Below, piece by piece: positions 21,934 to 34,193 of a stretch of DNA of 64,000 bases (position 1 is the first letter of the stretch; each line of letters starts with the position of its first letter). The translations under genes and the position numbers were made by a program. The DNA lies in contig JBCNJP010000006.1 of NCBI GenBank assembly GCA_039602395.1, forward strand, positions 60,882,429 through 60,946,428, given 5' to 3'. The notes beneath the pieces are model-generated. The model had not been told where the DNA came from and ran no database searches. It worked only from the letters and a program-made list of their open reading frames with translations. Origin of the DNA: Deinandra increscens subsp. villosa. Its lineage: Eukaryota > Streptophyta > Magnoliopsida > Asterales > Asteraceae.

Positions 21934-22252
21934 CTATGTTCCCGAGTTCACTTAAGGAGAGAAAAAAAAAAAGGAAAAGAAAGGAAAGGAAAAGAGGGGA
22001 AAGGAAAAGAAAAGAAAGGGAGGGATTGCTTTCCTTCCAATTCCTTCCAAATCGGAAGGAAAGAAAAACCTAGAAAACTTGCCTAATTTTCTCTCCCTTT
22101 CCCTCCCTTTCCCTCCTTAAATGAAACTTGGGAACACATAATTTTTATTTCCCTTCTCTTTCTTCCTTTTAATGAAACTTGAGAACACAAAGTTTCTTCT
22201 TTTTCCTTCCCTTTCCTTTCTTTTCCTCCCTTAAGTAAACTTGGGAACATAG
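21934..22252. mobile_element. 319-bp MITE with homopurine/homopyrimidine interior, in the MAPKKK promoter
   Basis: Inverted ends are CTATGTTCCCGAGTTCACTT and its imperfect complement AAGTAAACTTGGGAACATAG. The interior is long runs of AAAGGAAAGG-type purines facing TTTCCTTCCC-type pyrimidines, so the whole element can fold. Internal copies of AAATGAAACTTGGGAACACA show earlier truncated ends. It starts about 245 bp upstream of the start codon. Confidence 0.75.
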
Positions 22253-22458
22253 TGTAAAAGAAAAGAAAAAAAGTAAAATAAACACTCTCGTTAGTTAGCT
22301 AGTTATGTTCACTGTTCATGGTAATAATAATTGGATCGACCCGAAAGGTCGAAAAAGTGAAAATCAAAATGGATACCGCTTATATTTATTTTGGGTCAGG
22401 CTTAGGGCTATCTGGGTCTAAGTCATTAGTTTTTTGATCTGATGTATCAGATGTTCAC

Positions 22459-22941
22459 TGTTAGGATAATTATGAATTAAGAAGCAGTCGACCCATATGG
22501 AACATGATGGAACTAAAACTAAATATGGTGAAAAATAAGGACCAAGGGTATGACTAGTTTTGTGTGTTTCGAATATTATTGATGTTCGCTGTTAATTTCT
22601 TAAGGACCTAACTCACAAGTTCGTAAGTTTATGGATCGAAATTAGCAAGTTGATCAAAGTTGGTTTAGTTTTCTAATTACATTTGCCATGTTAGACTAAT
22701 CTTGTGTGAATTTGGGTTAATAGTGACTAACTTAACTTATAAACCTAGGGGTTTTATTTAGAGACTTTTCTCCTAGTTGAGTCTAGTAAGAATTCTTATT
22801 TATTAAGGTAACCTGGAAGTCAAGTTTTATGTGATCTATAAGTAGAGAGATTCATGTATCCAGTTTATATTCATCATCTCAATAATAAAGTTCAAGTTTA
22901 GACTCAAATGGCTTATTGTTCTTATATATCTTTTTTTTCCA
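22459..22941 (+). mobile_element. Degraded Copia-type 5' LTR followed by a primer binding site
   Basis: The segment runs from TGTTAGGATAATTATG to TTTTTTTTCCA and is followed at 22947-22958 by TTGGTATCAAAG, close to the tRNA-iMet binding site (one mismatch to TTGGTATCAGAG). About 200 bp of leader-like sequence continue to 23170, then similarity to an element fades. No matching second LTR is in the window. Confidence 0.5.
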
Positions 22942-24708
22942 TTTAATTGGTATCAAAGTTGGGGTGCTGGTGATGATCAAGAAGACAACCACAGCAAGGT
23001 TTCAATTGTTCACGAGTCCAACAAAAAGATCTCGCTTGTTCAAGGTCTTGCAATCGAGAGAGAATTTGCGATGTTTTTCAGTGTTAACATCGATCAAGGT
23101 TTTTGCAGGTGAAGAAGTATTGATTTGATGTGGCAATTCAAAGGATCAAGATCAATGATCATAAAGGTAACCTCCTAATATTATTTGAATCAACATAGTA
23201 TGTGTTTGAGCCCAATATACATGATGGTCTCAACCTGACAGGCTCATGTCAAAAGCCTTCTAGGGTTAAAGTCATTCATCCTTTATACAAGTCTCCTTCC
23301 TCACGAGGATACTTTAGTTCAAGTTAATGAAATAAAAAAACTTTATGGCCACTTCTTAAAGAACAAAACTTTAAACAACAAAAGTATCATGATTCATTCC
23401 TAAATAGTAAAATAAAATAAATAAATTAATACGCATAAGTTTAGTTAAAGTTGAAGGGGTAACGTAGTAATTATAAAAACAAATTTTTTTAAACTTAATA
23501 ACCAAACTTTTTTTTTTGAACGGCAATTTTTTTTTAAACTTAATAACCAAACTTTAAACTATAATAGTTTTATGATATCTTAGAGCATTCACAATAGGTT
23601 CCTTAAAAAATATGTGAGTGTAAATCTGTATAATTTACGGTTTGGTTGTGAGTAGAGGAGAGTGAAAAACTTTACAAAATCTGTATATTTGACAAAAAGT
23701 TTGGTGATTTGCTAAAATTTGGAGATTGAAAGAGAGAGAATGTAATGATAAAGATATAAAAAGTATTACTTAATTATGGTTGTGAGTGAAAGAGAGAAAA
23801 AAAGTAATAATAAAAGTATAAATTATAAGGATAAGGATAGGAAGCATGCTCTGAATGCTCTTAGAAAAATACAGAAATTATACTATTCCATAATAAACAT
23901 AATACATGTATGCTGTTTAATTATAATGTTATTTTATTTGACTGCTTATTTTTTTAATAATATATTTGAATCATTGACTATTTGACTGCTCAATTATATT
24001 GTTATTTTGTTTGTGTAGCTTAGTGTATAAGGGTGGGAGTTTGTTTAAGATGGAGTAGTGTGCCTTCAAAATTTTTAACCAATTAAATGATGACAACTCA
24101 TTTGTGAAAAGGAAGCCTTTGAAGCCACGATTAGTGGGTATGGTGATGGCTTAGAAAAAGAAAGCCACAAGGCTTGATTGTATTAAATTCCACACAGACA
24201 AATCACGGCTTCCTGCTGCTTGATAAGCCGTGAATCATGGAATTTGGAGCAGCATTGAGGCGGTATGAAGATCGCGAAGAGCAGTGAAGCAACATCCACG
24301 ATACTGCCCACCCTATTTGATCGATGGAGCTTAAGAGTTGATGTTCACTTGTTTAAAAATAATAAAGAAATAAAATATAATTTGACACTAAAAAAGTTAG
24401 CAAAAGATATAAAAGATTAATGAAGACATTGATTTTGATCATTATACAATATACAAATATGCAACTTTATTATATAAGTTGTATTGTTTTTTGTTTTGTA
24501 AGAGTTTATTGTATAAAGTACAACTTATCGAAATATCAAATGAGTTTTACTATGTGCTTCTATATTAAAAGACAATTTGCATAGGCTTATGCCACTTGAC
24601 AAATGGCAACATATGGGATTGCCACCTGATGAGCACTAACCTTTTATTTTATTATTTTTATGTATCCAAACATGACTAATTTAATATACGATTTGGTTGT
24701 ATAATATA
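22942..24708. other. Intergenic sequence with retroelement leader remnant and simple repeats
   Basis: After the leader-like part (to about 23170) this is AT-rich non-coding DNA. At 23495-23560 the phrase AACTTAATAACCAAACTTT occurs twice, separated by a T-tract, a small tandem duplication. I find no supported gene. Confidence 0.4.
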
Positions 24709-25120
24709 GAGTAAACTTCGGTTTTAGTCCCAACGTTTGTACATTTTAACAATTTTAGTCCCAACTTTTTAAAAATTCCAATTTAGTGTCTCACATTTCA
24801 TTTTTTTCTTCAATTTTGATCTCAACGTTAACAGTTGTTTACAGAGCCGTTAGACTACCCTCATGTGGTCCCCATATGAGGTGTATTTTTGTCATTTCCG
24901 TTTGTTTTAACTCATACTTTAAAATGAACGGAAATAACAAAAATACCCCTCACGTGGGGACCATGTGAGGGCAGTCTAACAGCTCTTTAAACGTTTGTTA
25001 ACGTTGTAACCAAAATTGAAAAGAAAATGAAATGTGACACACTAAATTGGGATTTTCGAAAAATTGGGACTAAAATTGTTAAAATTTGCAAACGTTGGGG
25101 ACTAAAAGCGAAGTTTACTC
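24709..25120. mobile_element. 412-bp MULE-type MITE with perfect 9-bp target duplication
   Basis: Ends are GAGTAAACTTCGGTTTTAGT and its complement. The TIRs extend about 170 bp each (TTAGTCCCAACG, ACCCTCATGTGGTCC and others match from both ends). It is flanked by an exact 9-bp duplication TATAATATA at 24700-24708 and 25121-25129. Nine-base duplications are the Mutator-superfamily signature. It has no coding capacity. Confidence 0.92.
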
Positions 25121-25345
25121 TATAATATATATAGTCATTTGAGTTTAGCAAAAAAAAAATTATGTTTTGTTGGTGGTGTAATAGATAGATATAGATTTTT
25201 CTAGGTACAGTCATGAAACATAATATTTTTATGTGTTTTTGTTGTTATATGTTTTTTTTTCCGCTTTCCTAAGTAATGTTATAACAGTATGACAATTTTA
25301 TGTGCTCGCGTTATCACGCGACACCGCATGGGTTACACAATCTAG

Positions 25346-25939
25346 TTTATATTGTTAGAAGGAAAAAAAAACCTTTATGACCAAATTTCAAAGTATAAAT
25401 TTGTCATGATTTTTTGGAATTATAAAAAATCAAAACGATAATCAATTTATATTTTCCTTCGTTTTTTTGGTTTAATATTTTAAGGTATTTAGTGGATGTG
25501 TTCATCGGATCAGATAAGATAACGGTTTGTTTGATTTTTAAACTTTTTGGGTCTATCCATAATCCGAATCAATCCAAGTTAGAAACACGTCTAACCAAAC
25601 CGAATTCAACCGAATAAACCCTCTGAACGGCTTCTTGTACGGCTGAATCTGTTTCGATTATTCGAATAAACCAAACTTTTATAGAACCAAGAACCGAATC
25701 CAAATTCAAGTAAGTTTTTCGGATCGGTTTTTTCGGTTACAAATACATTTCGGTTTCCAGTTAGAAACACGAGTCAACTTTAACTCCTTTCTACCGTTTA
25801 CTGTACTGATCGGAATTCGGAGCCCCGTTTCATCACGTTTTCCATACCTCTTTCTCCAGTGAAGATAAAGTTCAGTTCCCCATACACTTTGCTTCCATTC
25901 TTCGAACACCTTTTGAGCACAACTTTTTGAGATCGATCG
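25346..25939. other. Intergenic region and promoter of the PNC gene
   Basis: AT-rich sequence with low-complexity AACCGAATYNAACCGAAT strings at 25560-25740, typical of degenerate hAT-like MITE filler. The part from 25750 is probably the 5' UTR and core promoter of the carrier gene. Confidence 0.35.
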
Positions 25940-28900
25940 ATGGGCGGTTTTGATATGGAATCATTGGTGGACGCAACAGCAGGTGCGATTGGATCTCTAG
26001 CTAGCACCACTATCCTGTACCCTTTGGATACCTGCAAAACGAAGTACCAAGCTGAATTACGCACTCCGAATCTCAGAAAATACAGGTGCCGATTTCATCG
26101 TTTAGCTTTACACTTTTACGTAACTTAATTGCGGTTTTTGTTTCGAATTTGCTCTGTGGAGTTTGTTAATTGCTGGTTTTATTTCTGTCAATTCGAGGTT
26201 GTGTGAGTAGATTGGCTGTTTTGATTGTCGCATATGTGATTTGTAGGATGTTTAAGAATAGTGATCTTGAAGAGAATGTAAACCCTAACTAGAATCTGTG
26301 AGTACAGAATTTGCAAGGTTTAGGTTTCTGTAAACACATATGATACTTCACTAGTTTTAGTAAGTCACATAGTAACCATTTCAACTCAAAATTTGATCAT
26401 AAAATGTTTCTATTTACTGGTTCTCTTTTTTTAGATCAGTTACATTTATCTAGTGGTTGGAAGTTTGGTTTATGAGTGGTGTATGGGAAGATCAGGAAAG
26501 GGTCTCGTGTATTTCTGGGTCAAAATTGGTCATAGTTGGTCAAAATTAAGGTCTGTAGGAGGCTTATATGTAAAAACAACCAAAGGGATGAAGAAACTGT
26601 GAAAGGTTTGCTTGATAAAAAGGTTTATATGTAAAAGAATGTGAGAGACATGACTTCCCGTTGTTACTAAATGTTACATGATGCGCACCAAGATTGGAAG
26701 CACAAAAATTGAAGTTGTTTGTTTTATTAACTACTGAAGTTTTGATGCTGATTTCGGATATGAACCCTGCTTATATCGGTGAATATACCTACTATTAAAG
26801 TCTGATCTTTATGAGTTTATGTGCAGGAACCTTTCTGATGTTCTCTGGGAAGCAATTTCCAAACGGCAGGTTCTTTCATTGTTTCAAGGGCTAGGGACAA
26901 AGAACCTGCAATCGTTTATTTCATCATTTATATACTTTTATGGATATAGCTTCTTTAGGAAGATGTATATTGAGAGATCTGGATATAAGTCTATTGGAAC
27001 CAAAGCTAATTTGCTTATTGCTGCTTTTGCCGGCGCTTGTACCGTTGCAATAACCCAGGTTAGTCGCGATCGTATTAGTATCTCTTATATTTGGCAAAAT
27101 GGGCGGGTAGGCTAGTAAGCTTTATTGCATTGTGTCTTGCAGATTAGTCTGTCTGTTATGCGTGAAAATGATCAAATGTTTTGAGATGCACTCTAGACGA
27201 TTTTTGCCCCATTTGACCTGTTTGACCCGTATCATTACAGCTAACTATTTTTATTTTACTCAGTTTGATCCGTTAAAGATAAATAACAATATAAGTAAAT
27301 GATTAAAGAAATATACAGGAAACATGAATATACTATCATACTATGGGTGGTTACCTCTGATGATGATTAACTCTGAGGTGTTTTTCAGCCGTTGGATACA
27401 GCTGCATCAAGGATGCAAACAAGTGATTTTGGAAAGTCTAAAGGACTGTGGAAGACCCTTTCCGAGGAAACCTGGGGAGAGGCATTTGACGGACTTGGGA
27501 TTTCAATTCTGCTTACATTAAATCCTGCAATACAGGTAATTCATGCCTTCACTTGCTTAAAAAGGAAAAAAAAAAGATCCGATAAAAACTTGAGGGGTGA
27601 AGGTTTTACTGCCTGATTACTGAATCAGTTTCTAGGAAATTTAACTAAAGACATCTAGATTATCTTGATTCTATTTCTTGAACAATTCGAAACTGGTGCA
27701 GCTTCATAATATTTTTTAATTAAAAAAACGTTCTACTTTTTCATACAATGTAACATTAAAACATCTCTTATTGTAACGTTCAATATAGTTTTTGAAGGTT
27801 TTGTAGTGCGTCAAAGATCCATGTCGGTTTTGGATTTGGAAAGTAGTGTGTTTGACCTTTAATCCTTGATTACTTGTTGCTTGTTTTCCTGTATGCTTTT
27901 CGTGTATGTTTTCTTGTATATCTTGTATGTTTTCTGTATTTTCCCTAAAAAAAAAGAAGGCTTTCTGGAGTCTGGATCTCTCTGTGTGCAACCTATTTAT
28001 CCCTTGGGATAGAGGTAAGGTATGCCCTCATCTCAACCTCCCCAGACCCTGCTATTAAAGTGAGATTCTGCTGGGTATGTTTGTACCGAGAGGGCATCAG
28101 ATTTTGCATTTGGCTGCCACTAAAAAGGTGGAAGTTTGCACTATATGAATGAAAATTTCCATGCGGACACAATTTATTTGATGTACGATGATGTTTTGAA
28201 TGAAAGTTAAATGTAGTTTTTATATATTTTTATTTGTAGTACACCGCATTTGATCAACTGAAACAAAGATTACTGGAGGGACAGCTAGGTAACCCACAGT
28301 CACTTTCCGCCCTTACTGCTTTTCTGTTAGGGGCAGCCTCAAAGTGTGCTGCTACCTGCTTGACTTACCCAGCTATCAGGTAAAATCTTCTTTGTGGGGT
28401 GGATTTTACAAATAGGATATAAATTTTGTCTTTTGAGGTCAAACTATGCTTTGTAATTCAAAGTTGATATCAATTATGTTACTTCAAATAACATTCCACA
28501 TTGCATAAAAAGCTGTTGAAATAAATTAAAAGAAGTGCATATGGTCAAAGCATAACCAACTTTTGGTCAAATTTCTATATTCCCCCCCTTCTTTTAGGCT
28601 AAATGAGCCATCAAAAAGTCAACATCGTCAAAGCTACTGCCACGTCCTAAGGATTGATTACCTTAACGCTTAACTTGAAAATTTTGAAACTTTTATGGCT
28701 TTTTTTAGCCCTAAAATGTTGGTGGCCTAAACTTAAATTCCACCCAAGTTTGTTACCGGTTTTGTAATGATCATCTCTCTATATATAAGCGAGTGTGTAT
28801 TTAACTCCAAAAGCCGAGATGTAAACATGTATTACACACAGGTGCAAGGTGATGATTCAGGCTGCAGAATCAGATGAAGATACACACGAGGAATCAGAAG

Positions 28901-29121
28901 TGAAAGCAAGAAAAACGGTATCGGGGGCACTAAATGCTATATGGAAAAAGGAAGGATTCCTAGGATTCTTCAAAGGTTTAAGGGCTCAAATCCTTAAAAC
29001 TGTGCTAAGTTCAGCTTTGCTTTTAATGATCAAGGAAAAGATCACAAAGAGTACATGGGTTCTGTTCCTGGGAATAAGGAGATTCTTGTTTTTAAGCAAA
29101 AGCAGGTTAAAAAGCGCTTAA
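25940..29121 (+). CDS. PNC1: Peroxisomal adenine nucleotide carrier (PNC), mitochondrial-carrier family, 5 exons, 314 aa
   Basis: Exons 25940-26085, 26827-27058, 27389-27535, 28240-28379, 28842-29121 sum to 945 nt in frame. The protein has three carrier repeats with signature motifs: YPLDTCKTKYQ near residues 27-37, PLDTAASRMQ near 127 and YPAIRCKVMIQ near 217. Six hydrophobic helices are spread across it. GLGTKNLQSF, AFDGLGIS and FFKGLRAQILKTVLSSAL are highly characteristic of plant PNC1/PNC2. These carriers swap cytosolic ATP for AMP across the peroxisomal membrane to fuel fatty-acid activation in beta-oxidation. Length agrees with Arabidopsis PNC proteins (about 320 aa). The symbol is by homology and PNC1 cannot be told from PNC2. 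Intron 4 carries a retroelement tail. Confidence 0.95.
27955..28085 (+). mobile_element. RTE/SINE-type 3' tail in intron 3-4 of the PNC gene
   Basis: It contains GGGATAGAGGTAAGGTATGC, then CCTCCCCAGACCCTGC, then GTGAGATTCTGCTGGGTATG, ending in a TTTGT-rich stretch. This is the same modular tail as at 39793-39971, where it follows RTE coding sequence. Confidence 0.65.
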
Positions 29122-30304
29122 ATCAATTAAGGATTCTTGATTGTAATAAGGACCAAATGTGGTCTAGTCAATTAAGATTTACTTTTAACTTTGTTCCAAA
29201 GATTATGATTCTTGATTAGATGTACTGTTTGTGTGCATTTGTAATATTAGTTAAATGTGTAAAATATAATAAGTTTCTTTAGAACATCAATCTGTTCTAC
29301 TCTTAATAATCTGATATACTCACCCTAACTATAATCTGTTCACTCTTGATAAAAGTAAATTAGTTTATCAAAAGTTACCATGCAGTTTCTTCTAAATTAT
29401 AATTAACACTCGAAGGGAATTTGAAAATGATGTCTTTTTAATCACAATAATAAGGAAATGTGATTTTCTTTTCTTTCTTTAATCTTTTTAAATTAAAATT
29501 TATAATTAATTTCTTGTTATGTATGTTTTTACAACTGATATAATATTCAATTTGTTTACTTCTTTTAATTTGAATATAAATTTTTAATAACTATGTTGTA
29601 ATCGGTTTTATTCTCATGAACAACGATAATGAGAATAGTTAAATAAGATATACAATAATCATTAATGCATGACTTCTTAAAATATTTTATTATAAATAAA
29701 TCCAAACACAAGTATAAGTTAAAAGAAACAATTTGTTGATGTAAGAGCTAAATTCGTGTAACATAAATTTTTCGTTTATTGTTAACGGGTTATTCCTGTA
29801 ATAGGTACGACCGTATAACATAGTTTTTTTTTCAATCTCAACGAATTTAGTACACGAGTTGTTGGTATAATAGGTAGTTAGGTATGATCATGTAATAAAT
29901 TTTTTTGTGTGCCCGCATCATGCCATCGACAACACCTTAGTTTTTTCCATTCGTTTTAAATCATGTTTAAGCTTTCATTGGTTTTAATTTTAGTTTCATA
30001 ATGTTGTCTTTATGTATTTAATTGTTTGTAGAGTTATATTTAACCTTACTTTTAATTTTAACATTGTTCCGTTGTCTTTTTTTATTTTTATTTTCTTTAC
30101 ATCACGTTTTTAAAATACTCAAATCATCTCCACCACCACACAACACATGAATAGTAAAATCTAAATAATTATAAAATTTATTTCTATTTTAGAAAAAACA
30201 TAAAGCGAATACAAATGATTAATTATTCTTATGTTTACTATTTTAAAACAGTTTTTATTTTATTTTTTATATAAAATAAAGCCATATTCTTGATTTTTAT
30301 AGAG
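29122..30304. other. Intergenic, AT-rich, no gene seen
   Basis: Begins with the PNC 3' UTR. The remainder is very AT-rich and shows no coding region. A stretch at 29860-29942 (GTGTGCCCGCATCATGCC ... CTTAG) weakly resembles a Helitron 3' end but lacks a good hairpin. Confidence 0.4.
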
Positions 30305-30313
30305 TGCAACCAT

Positions 30314-30469
30314 ACGATCGTTTCGTATGAAACGACCGTTTTAAGGTCGTTTCAGATGAAACGGTCGCCACGTGTCACGATGACGAAACCTTAAATTCAG
30401 GGGGTCCCTTTATTACGATCGTTTCCTCTGAAACGATTCCCAAACGATCGTTTCACATGAAATGACCGT
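30314..30469. repeat. Array of four imperfect palindromes, CGATCGTTTC-N4-GAAACGACCG
   Basis: Four copies occur at 30314-30339, 30345-30367, 30415-30439 and 30444-30469. Each is an inverted repeat of about 10 bp arms (YCGTTTC / GAAACGR) round a 4-bp spacer (GTAT, AGAT, CTCT, ACAT). They end about 240 bp before the NTM1 start codon. Whether they are a MITE end cluster or protein-binding sites is not known. Confidence 0.85.
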
Positions 30470-30711
30470 GTGATTTGAGTGTTTTTAGTAAACTCCTCTT
30501 GTGGATATAGCCGAACCCTTTTTACGGGGTGATACAGTATTACACTCACTTCGGTAAGAAACAAGCGACACCGAGTCGGAGTATGAAATACTAGACCCTA
30601 AAATACATGCTTTTTGCAGGCGGCAAGTTGTGTGGAAACCCTAACTTTGCTGCGACTCATCAGGTGCGTGATCGTTGGAGAGTGAAGCTCACCGCGAGTT
30701 CCGGAATCGAG

Positions 30712-30871
30712 ATGGAGATCAGTGGATTAGATAGCGACGGCCGGCAATTCAAGAACGCCGATGAAATGTGGAGAGAAGAAGTTGGCGATTCGCAGAAGAA
30801 ATTTGATTGGTACCGCAATGGTGTTGGCTACTGGCAAGTAAGTTCCGTTTTCGTTTCATGAATGAAATGCG

Positions 30872-30902
<31 letters not shown>

Positions 30903-33887
30903 ATGATGATATAAACCCTAAAATTGAAAATTGAAAATTGAGAATTGAAGAACTGTGATTTTGTGGTGGTGATAAGGGTGTGGAGGCGTCAGTTGAGGGA
31001 GTGCTAGGTGGATATGGACATGTGAATGAGCCTGATATCAACTCCAGTGAGGCTTTTCTCAATACTCTTTTAGCACATCTTTTTCCTAATTCCGGCAGAA
31101 ATCAACATCTTGTAGCTCTTGGTTAGCACTCTACTCCTTGCCTTTATTTAACTATAATATTTATATATACACACACATATATATACTATTCGGAAACCCG
31201 AAGCATCGCGCAGTAGTTTCAATTTGTAACGCATTGACTCGTTTATGTACATGAAAGACAATTTATCTGTGTATTTGACTTATTATTTACTTTATAACAT
31301 CATTAAATGCCAGTTTTAACTTCTTGTTTAAAAGACTATTTTAACCCTTACTCTTAATTTTCTAAGTAATTGACAACTTTATCCTTCTTATATGTATTAT
31401 AATATAGTATAGATATATTCAGAGCGCTCATTTCCGAACCAATAATATGAGAACCACATAATGTATTTGTACATATGACCTTGATATGATACACAAGACG
31501 GTTATGTAACTGCCTATATTTGTATCCCTCACTACTTTTGACTGTCTTTATGTACTATTTACAATTGCATTATGTGTTTCTCATGGTTCTCAACATATTA
31601 TTGGTTTTGAAATGAACGTTTGTGTATTTATAGCATACATGCTGGACTGATGTACATTTGGAAAACAATGTTATATAAAGAGGCTGGTTTATTTATTTAC
31701 TTGCTATCATTTTTTAAAATACGGCTTTTTTTCTTTCATTTCAGTGTAAATTTGACCTGATATCATTCAATATGGACCATGAGATGCAGCTCGAAACCTA
31801 TTCATGATCTAGATATATATTAAACATGTAAATATCCACACAAAAAGTTCCAATTGTTACAACCATCCTACCAAATAACAAATAGTAGCTTCTGTCTATA
31901 TAGCAAGAAATGATTTTTAGTTTCTAATGTTTTCATTTCTGTTTGTCAACATCCTTCCCTTATCTGTTTCTAGTTAGAAGTCTTTATTAATTAATGATTC
32001 TTAATGTTGCCTAAAACTGCTGCAGATTGCGGTTCTGGAATTGGGAGGGTGACTAAGAATCTTCTTATAAGATACTTCAATGAGGTATAATGACTTTCTT
32101 ACACTTCATTCATCGTATAAATAACTTAAGAATAATATATATGTTCAGAAGGAATTATAGAATTTGAATTTATACCTAGCACATGTTTGCCAATGGTTAC
32201 TTGACATTGATTTCCTTCTAGGTTGACCTTCTAGAGCCTGTGTCCCATTTCTTGGAGGCTGCTCGTGAAAATTTGGCTCCTGAAAATCTGTTGGTATCAG
32301 AGGATCATAAAGCTGTCAACTTTTACTGTACGCCACTGCAGGTAAAAGGCCAATTTGAAAATAAATTAAATAAGTATGGAATAGGTCGAATGAGTTGAGC
32401 TGGTTGAAAGTTGACCAGTGTCTTTTTACTCATGCTTCTTATTATATTACACTATCAAAGTTGAGATTACTATTGTGAAATGATATTTCTGTGATATATT
32501 AATTATTTATTGAAAATGAAGAAAATGGCATAGAATGTTTGTAGATAACATGTTTTTATGTATTTTACTCAACCCAGCCTTTACTAATAGAATCACATGT
32601 TTTTATGTATTTTATCCAACCCACTTATTTTGCCACCTCTAATTGACTAGCATTGCGGTCCTTACTCTGTTCCTTGGTCATTTATTAATATTTTTGCTAG
32701 TGTTAGTTTCTGTAACCAGGTTGAGCAAATACTTGATTTGATCAAAATATTTTTTGCTTTTTTGTGTTTGAACTTATTTATTATCGTTTTAGGAATTTAC
32801 TCCAGATGCAGGAAGGTATGATGTCATATGGATCCAATGGTGCATTGGGCATCTTGCTGATGATGACTTTGTGTCATTTTTCAAGAGAGCAAAGGTAGCA
32901 TCGTATTTATTATCTTTCCTACTTCACCTATCTTTTTTAGTATGAGAGGTCATCTAGAAGCCACAAATTTGACCCGTTAACTAAAAATTGGTCAATTTGG
33001 GTTATATCTTTAAAAAGACTTGTGTTGTACAAGTTGTATAGTACAAGTATGTGTGGCATGATTTTAATTCTTCAAGTCAATTATATTTAAAATCCACAAA
33101 AGTGTCACTGCAACACACTTAAAGATTGCTTTAAATGTGATACATAATATGGTTTTGTTGAATTGCAGTTGTTCTGACCAATGCATTTTTGTGTAGGGTG
33201 GGCTTAAACCCGGCGGATTCTTCATTTTAAAAGAAAACCTTGCAAGATCTGGTACTGGTATGAAGTCGTCCTTCGTTCACATTTTATGATACACGCATGT
33301 TATGACATGAACTCTGTGATGCAATCTTGCCCTTGTAAAGTATAAATTACAGTTTATTTTCTGATTACTCATAAAAAGGTTTCATTGAACTTGGTTCTTG
33401 AATTTATGCAAAAAGATAGTTTATTTAAAATAAAACAAAAAAAAATAAAAAAAACCAAACTTTCAAAGAACATTCAACTTCAAGGACTGAAGTAGATGCT
33501 AAAAAGTAAAAAGATACATTTTTTTTGGGTGGCGTTTAGAAACATGTATGTGACATAGATTTTGACATTCATGGATTTAGGATTTGTGTTGGATAATGAA
33601 GATAAGAGCCTTACGAGGTCACACGCGTACTTCAAGGAACTCTTTAGTCGGTGCGGTCTCAGCATCTACAATATGAAGGTAATTCTAATTGTATACTAAG
33701 GGTATTATTGCCATTTGACCAGCTAGGGACCCTTTTATTTATATGGGTTTGTATGCTTCAGGATCAGAAGGGATTTCCAGATGAACTGTTTCCTGTGAGA
33801 ATGTATGCATTGACAACGGAAACACCCAGAAGAGCTGGCTCATCAAGACCAAAACGACAGTCAAATAGACCTGGCCTCATCAAATGA
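30712..33887 (+). CDS. NTM1: Alpha-N-terminal protein methyltransferase (NTM1 family), 8 exons, 276 aa
   Basis: Exons 30712-30837, 30977-31121, 32026-32084, 32222-32341, 32793-32894, 33197-33251, 33581-33678, 33762-33887 (831 nt, in frame). The enzyme class adds methyl groups from S-adenosylmethionine to the alpha-amino group of proteins starting X-Pro-Lys after Met removal. Seen here: N-terminal WYRNGVGYW, the SAM-binding motif DCGSGIGRVT near residue 92, DLLEPVSHFLEAA (motif II), DVIWIQWCIGHL (post-II, the family hallmark WIQW) and GGFFILKEN. Length equals the Arabidopsis homologue as I remember it. An in-frame ATG at 30607 would add 35 residues; I prefer 30712 because MEISGLDSDGRQF matches the usual family start. 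Exon 6 has two donors 6 nt apart. Confidence 0.93.
31427..31622. mobile_element. Small MITE-like inverted repeat in intron 2 of NTM1
   Basis: GCTCATTTCCGAACCAATAA at the left and its complement TTATTGGTTTTGAAATGAAC at the right form inverted ends. Inner arms also pair (CACATAATG with CATTATGTG). About 196 bp, no coding capacity. Target duplication not clear. Confidence 0.65.
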
Positions 33888-34193
33888 ATTAGTGTTAGTC
33901 CTTTTATGTAAGTGGTGATTTTGTGTAACGGTTGTAAACACTTTCCTTGTTATTTATCTCTAAATTCGATTATAACCGGGTTGAATGGTGGAAATTTTCT
34001 TTGATCTTGTAACTGTTTTGCGGAAGAGAAAAATCAGCAACAGGCTTTTGTTTTTGTCAATCCGCCTTGTTCCTGTCGTTACCCATCTTGGAACTGTTTC
34101 CACCCTAGCACATCTTACGGTTAAGTTCTCTCATCCGTCGCTGGTTCCACACCCTGCTGCCACTGGTTCCAGAACTCCTCACCACTATGGACG
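33888..34193. other. NTM1 3' UTR and flank
   Basis: The first ~100 bp are the likely 3' UTR. Beyond 34020 the base composition becomes more balanced and probably already belongs to the LINE remnant that follows. Confidence 0.4.

Noticed and set aside
30607..30711. Upstream in-frame ATG that would lengthen NTM1 by 35 residues
   Set aside because: The family normally starts at the MEISGLDSDGR position; the extra part shows no conserved feature and contains a possible TTTGCAG acceptor.
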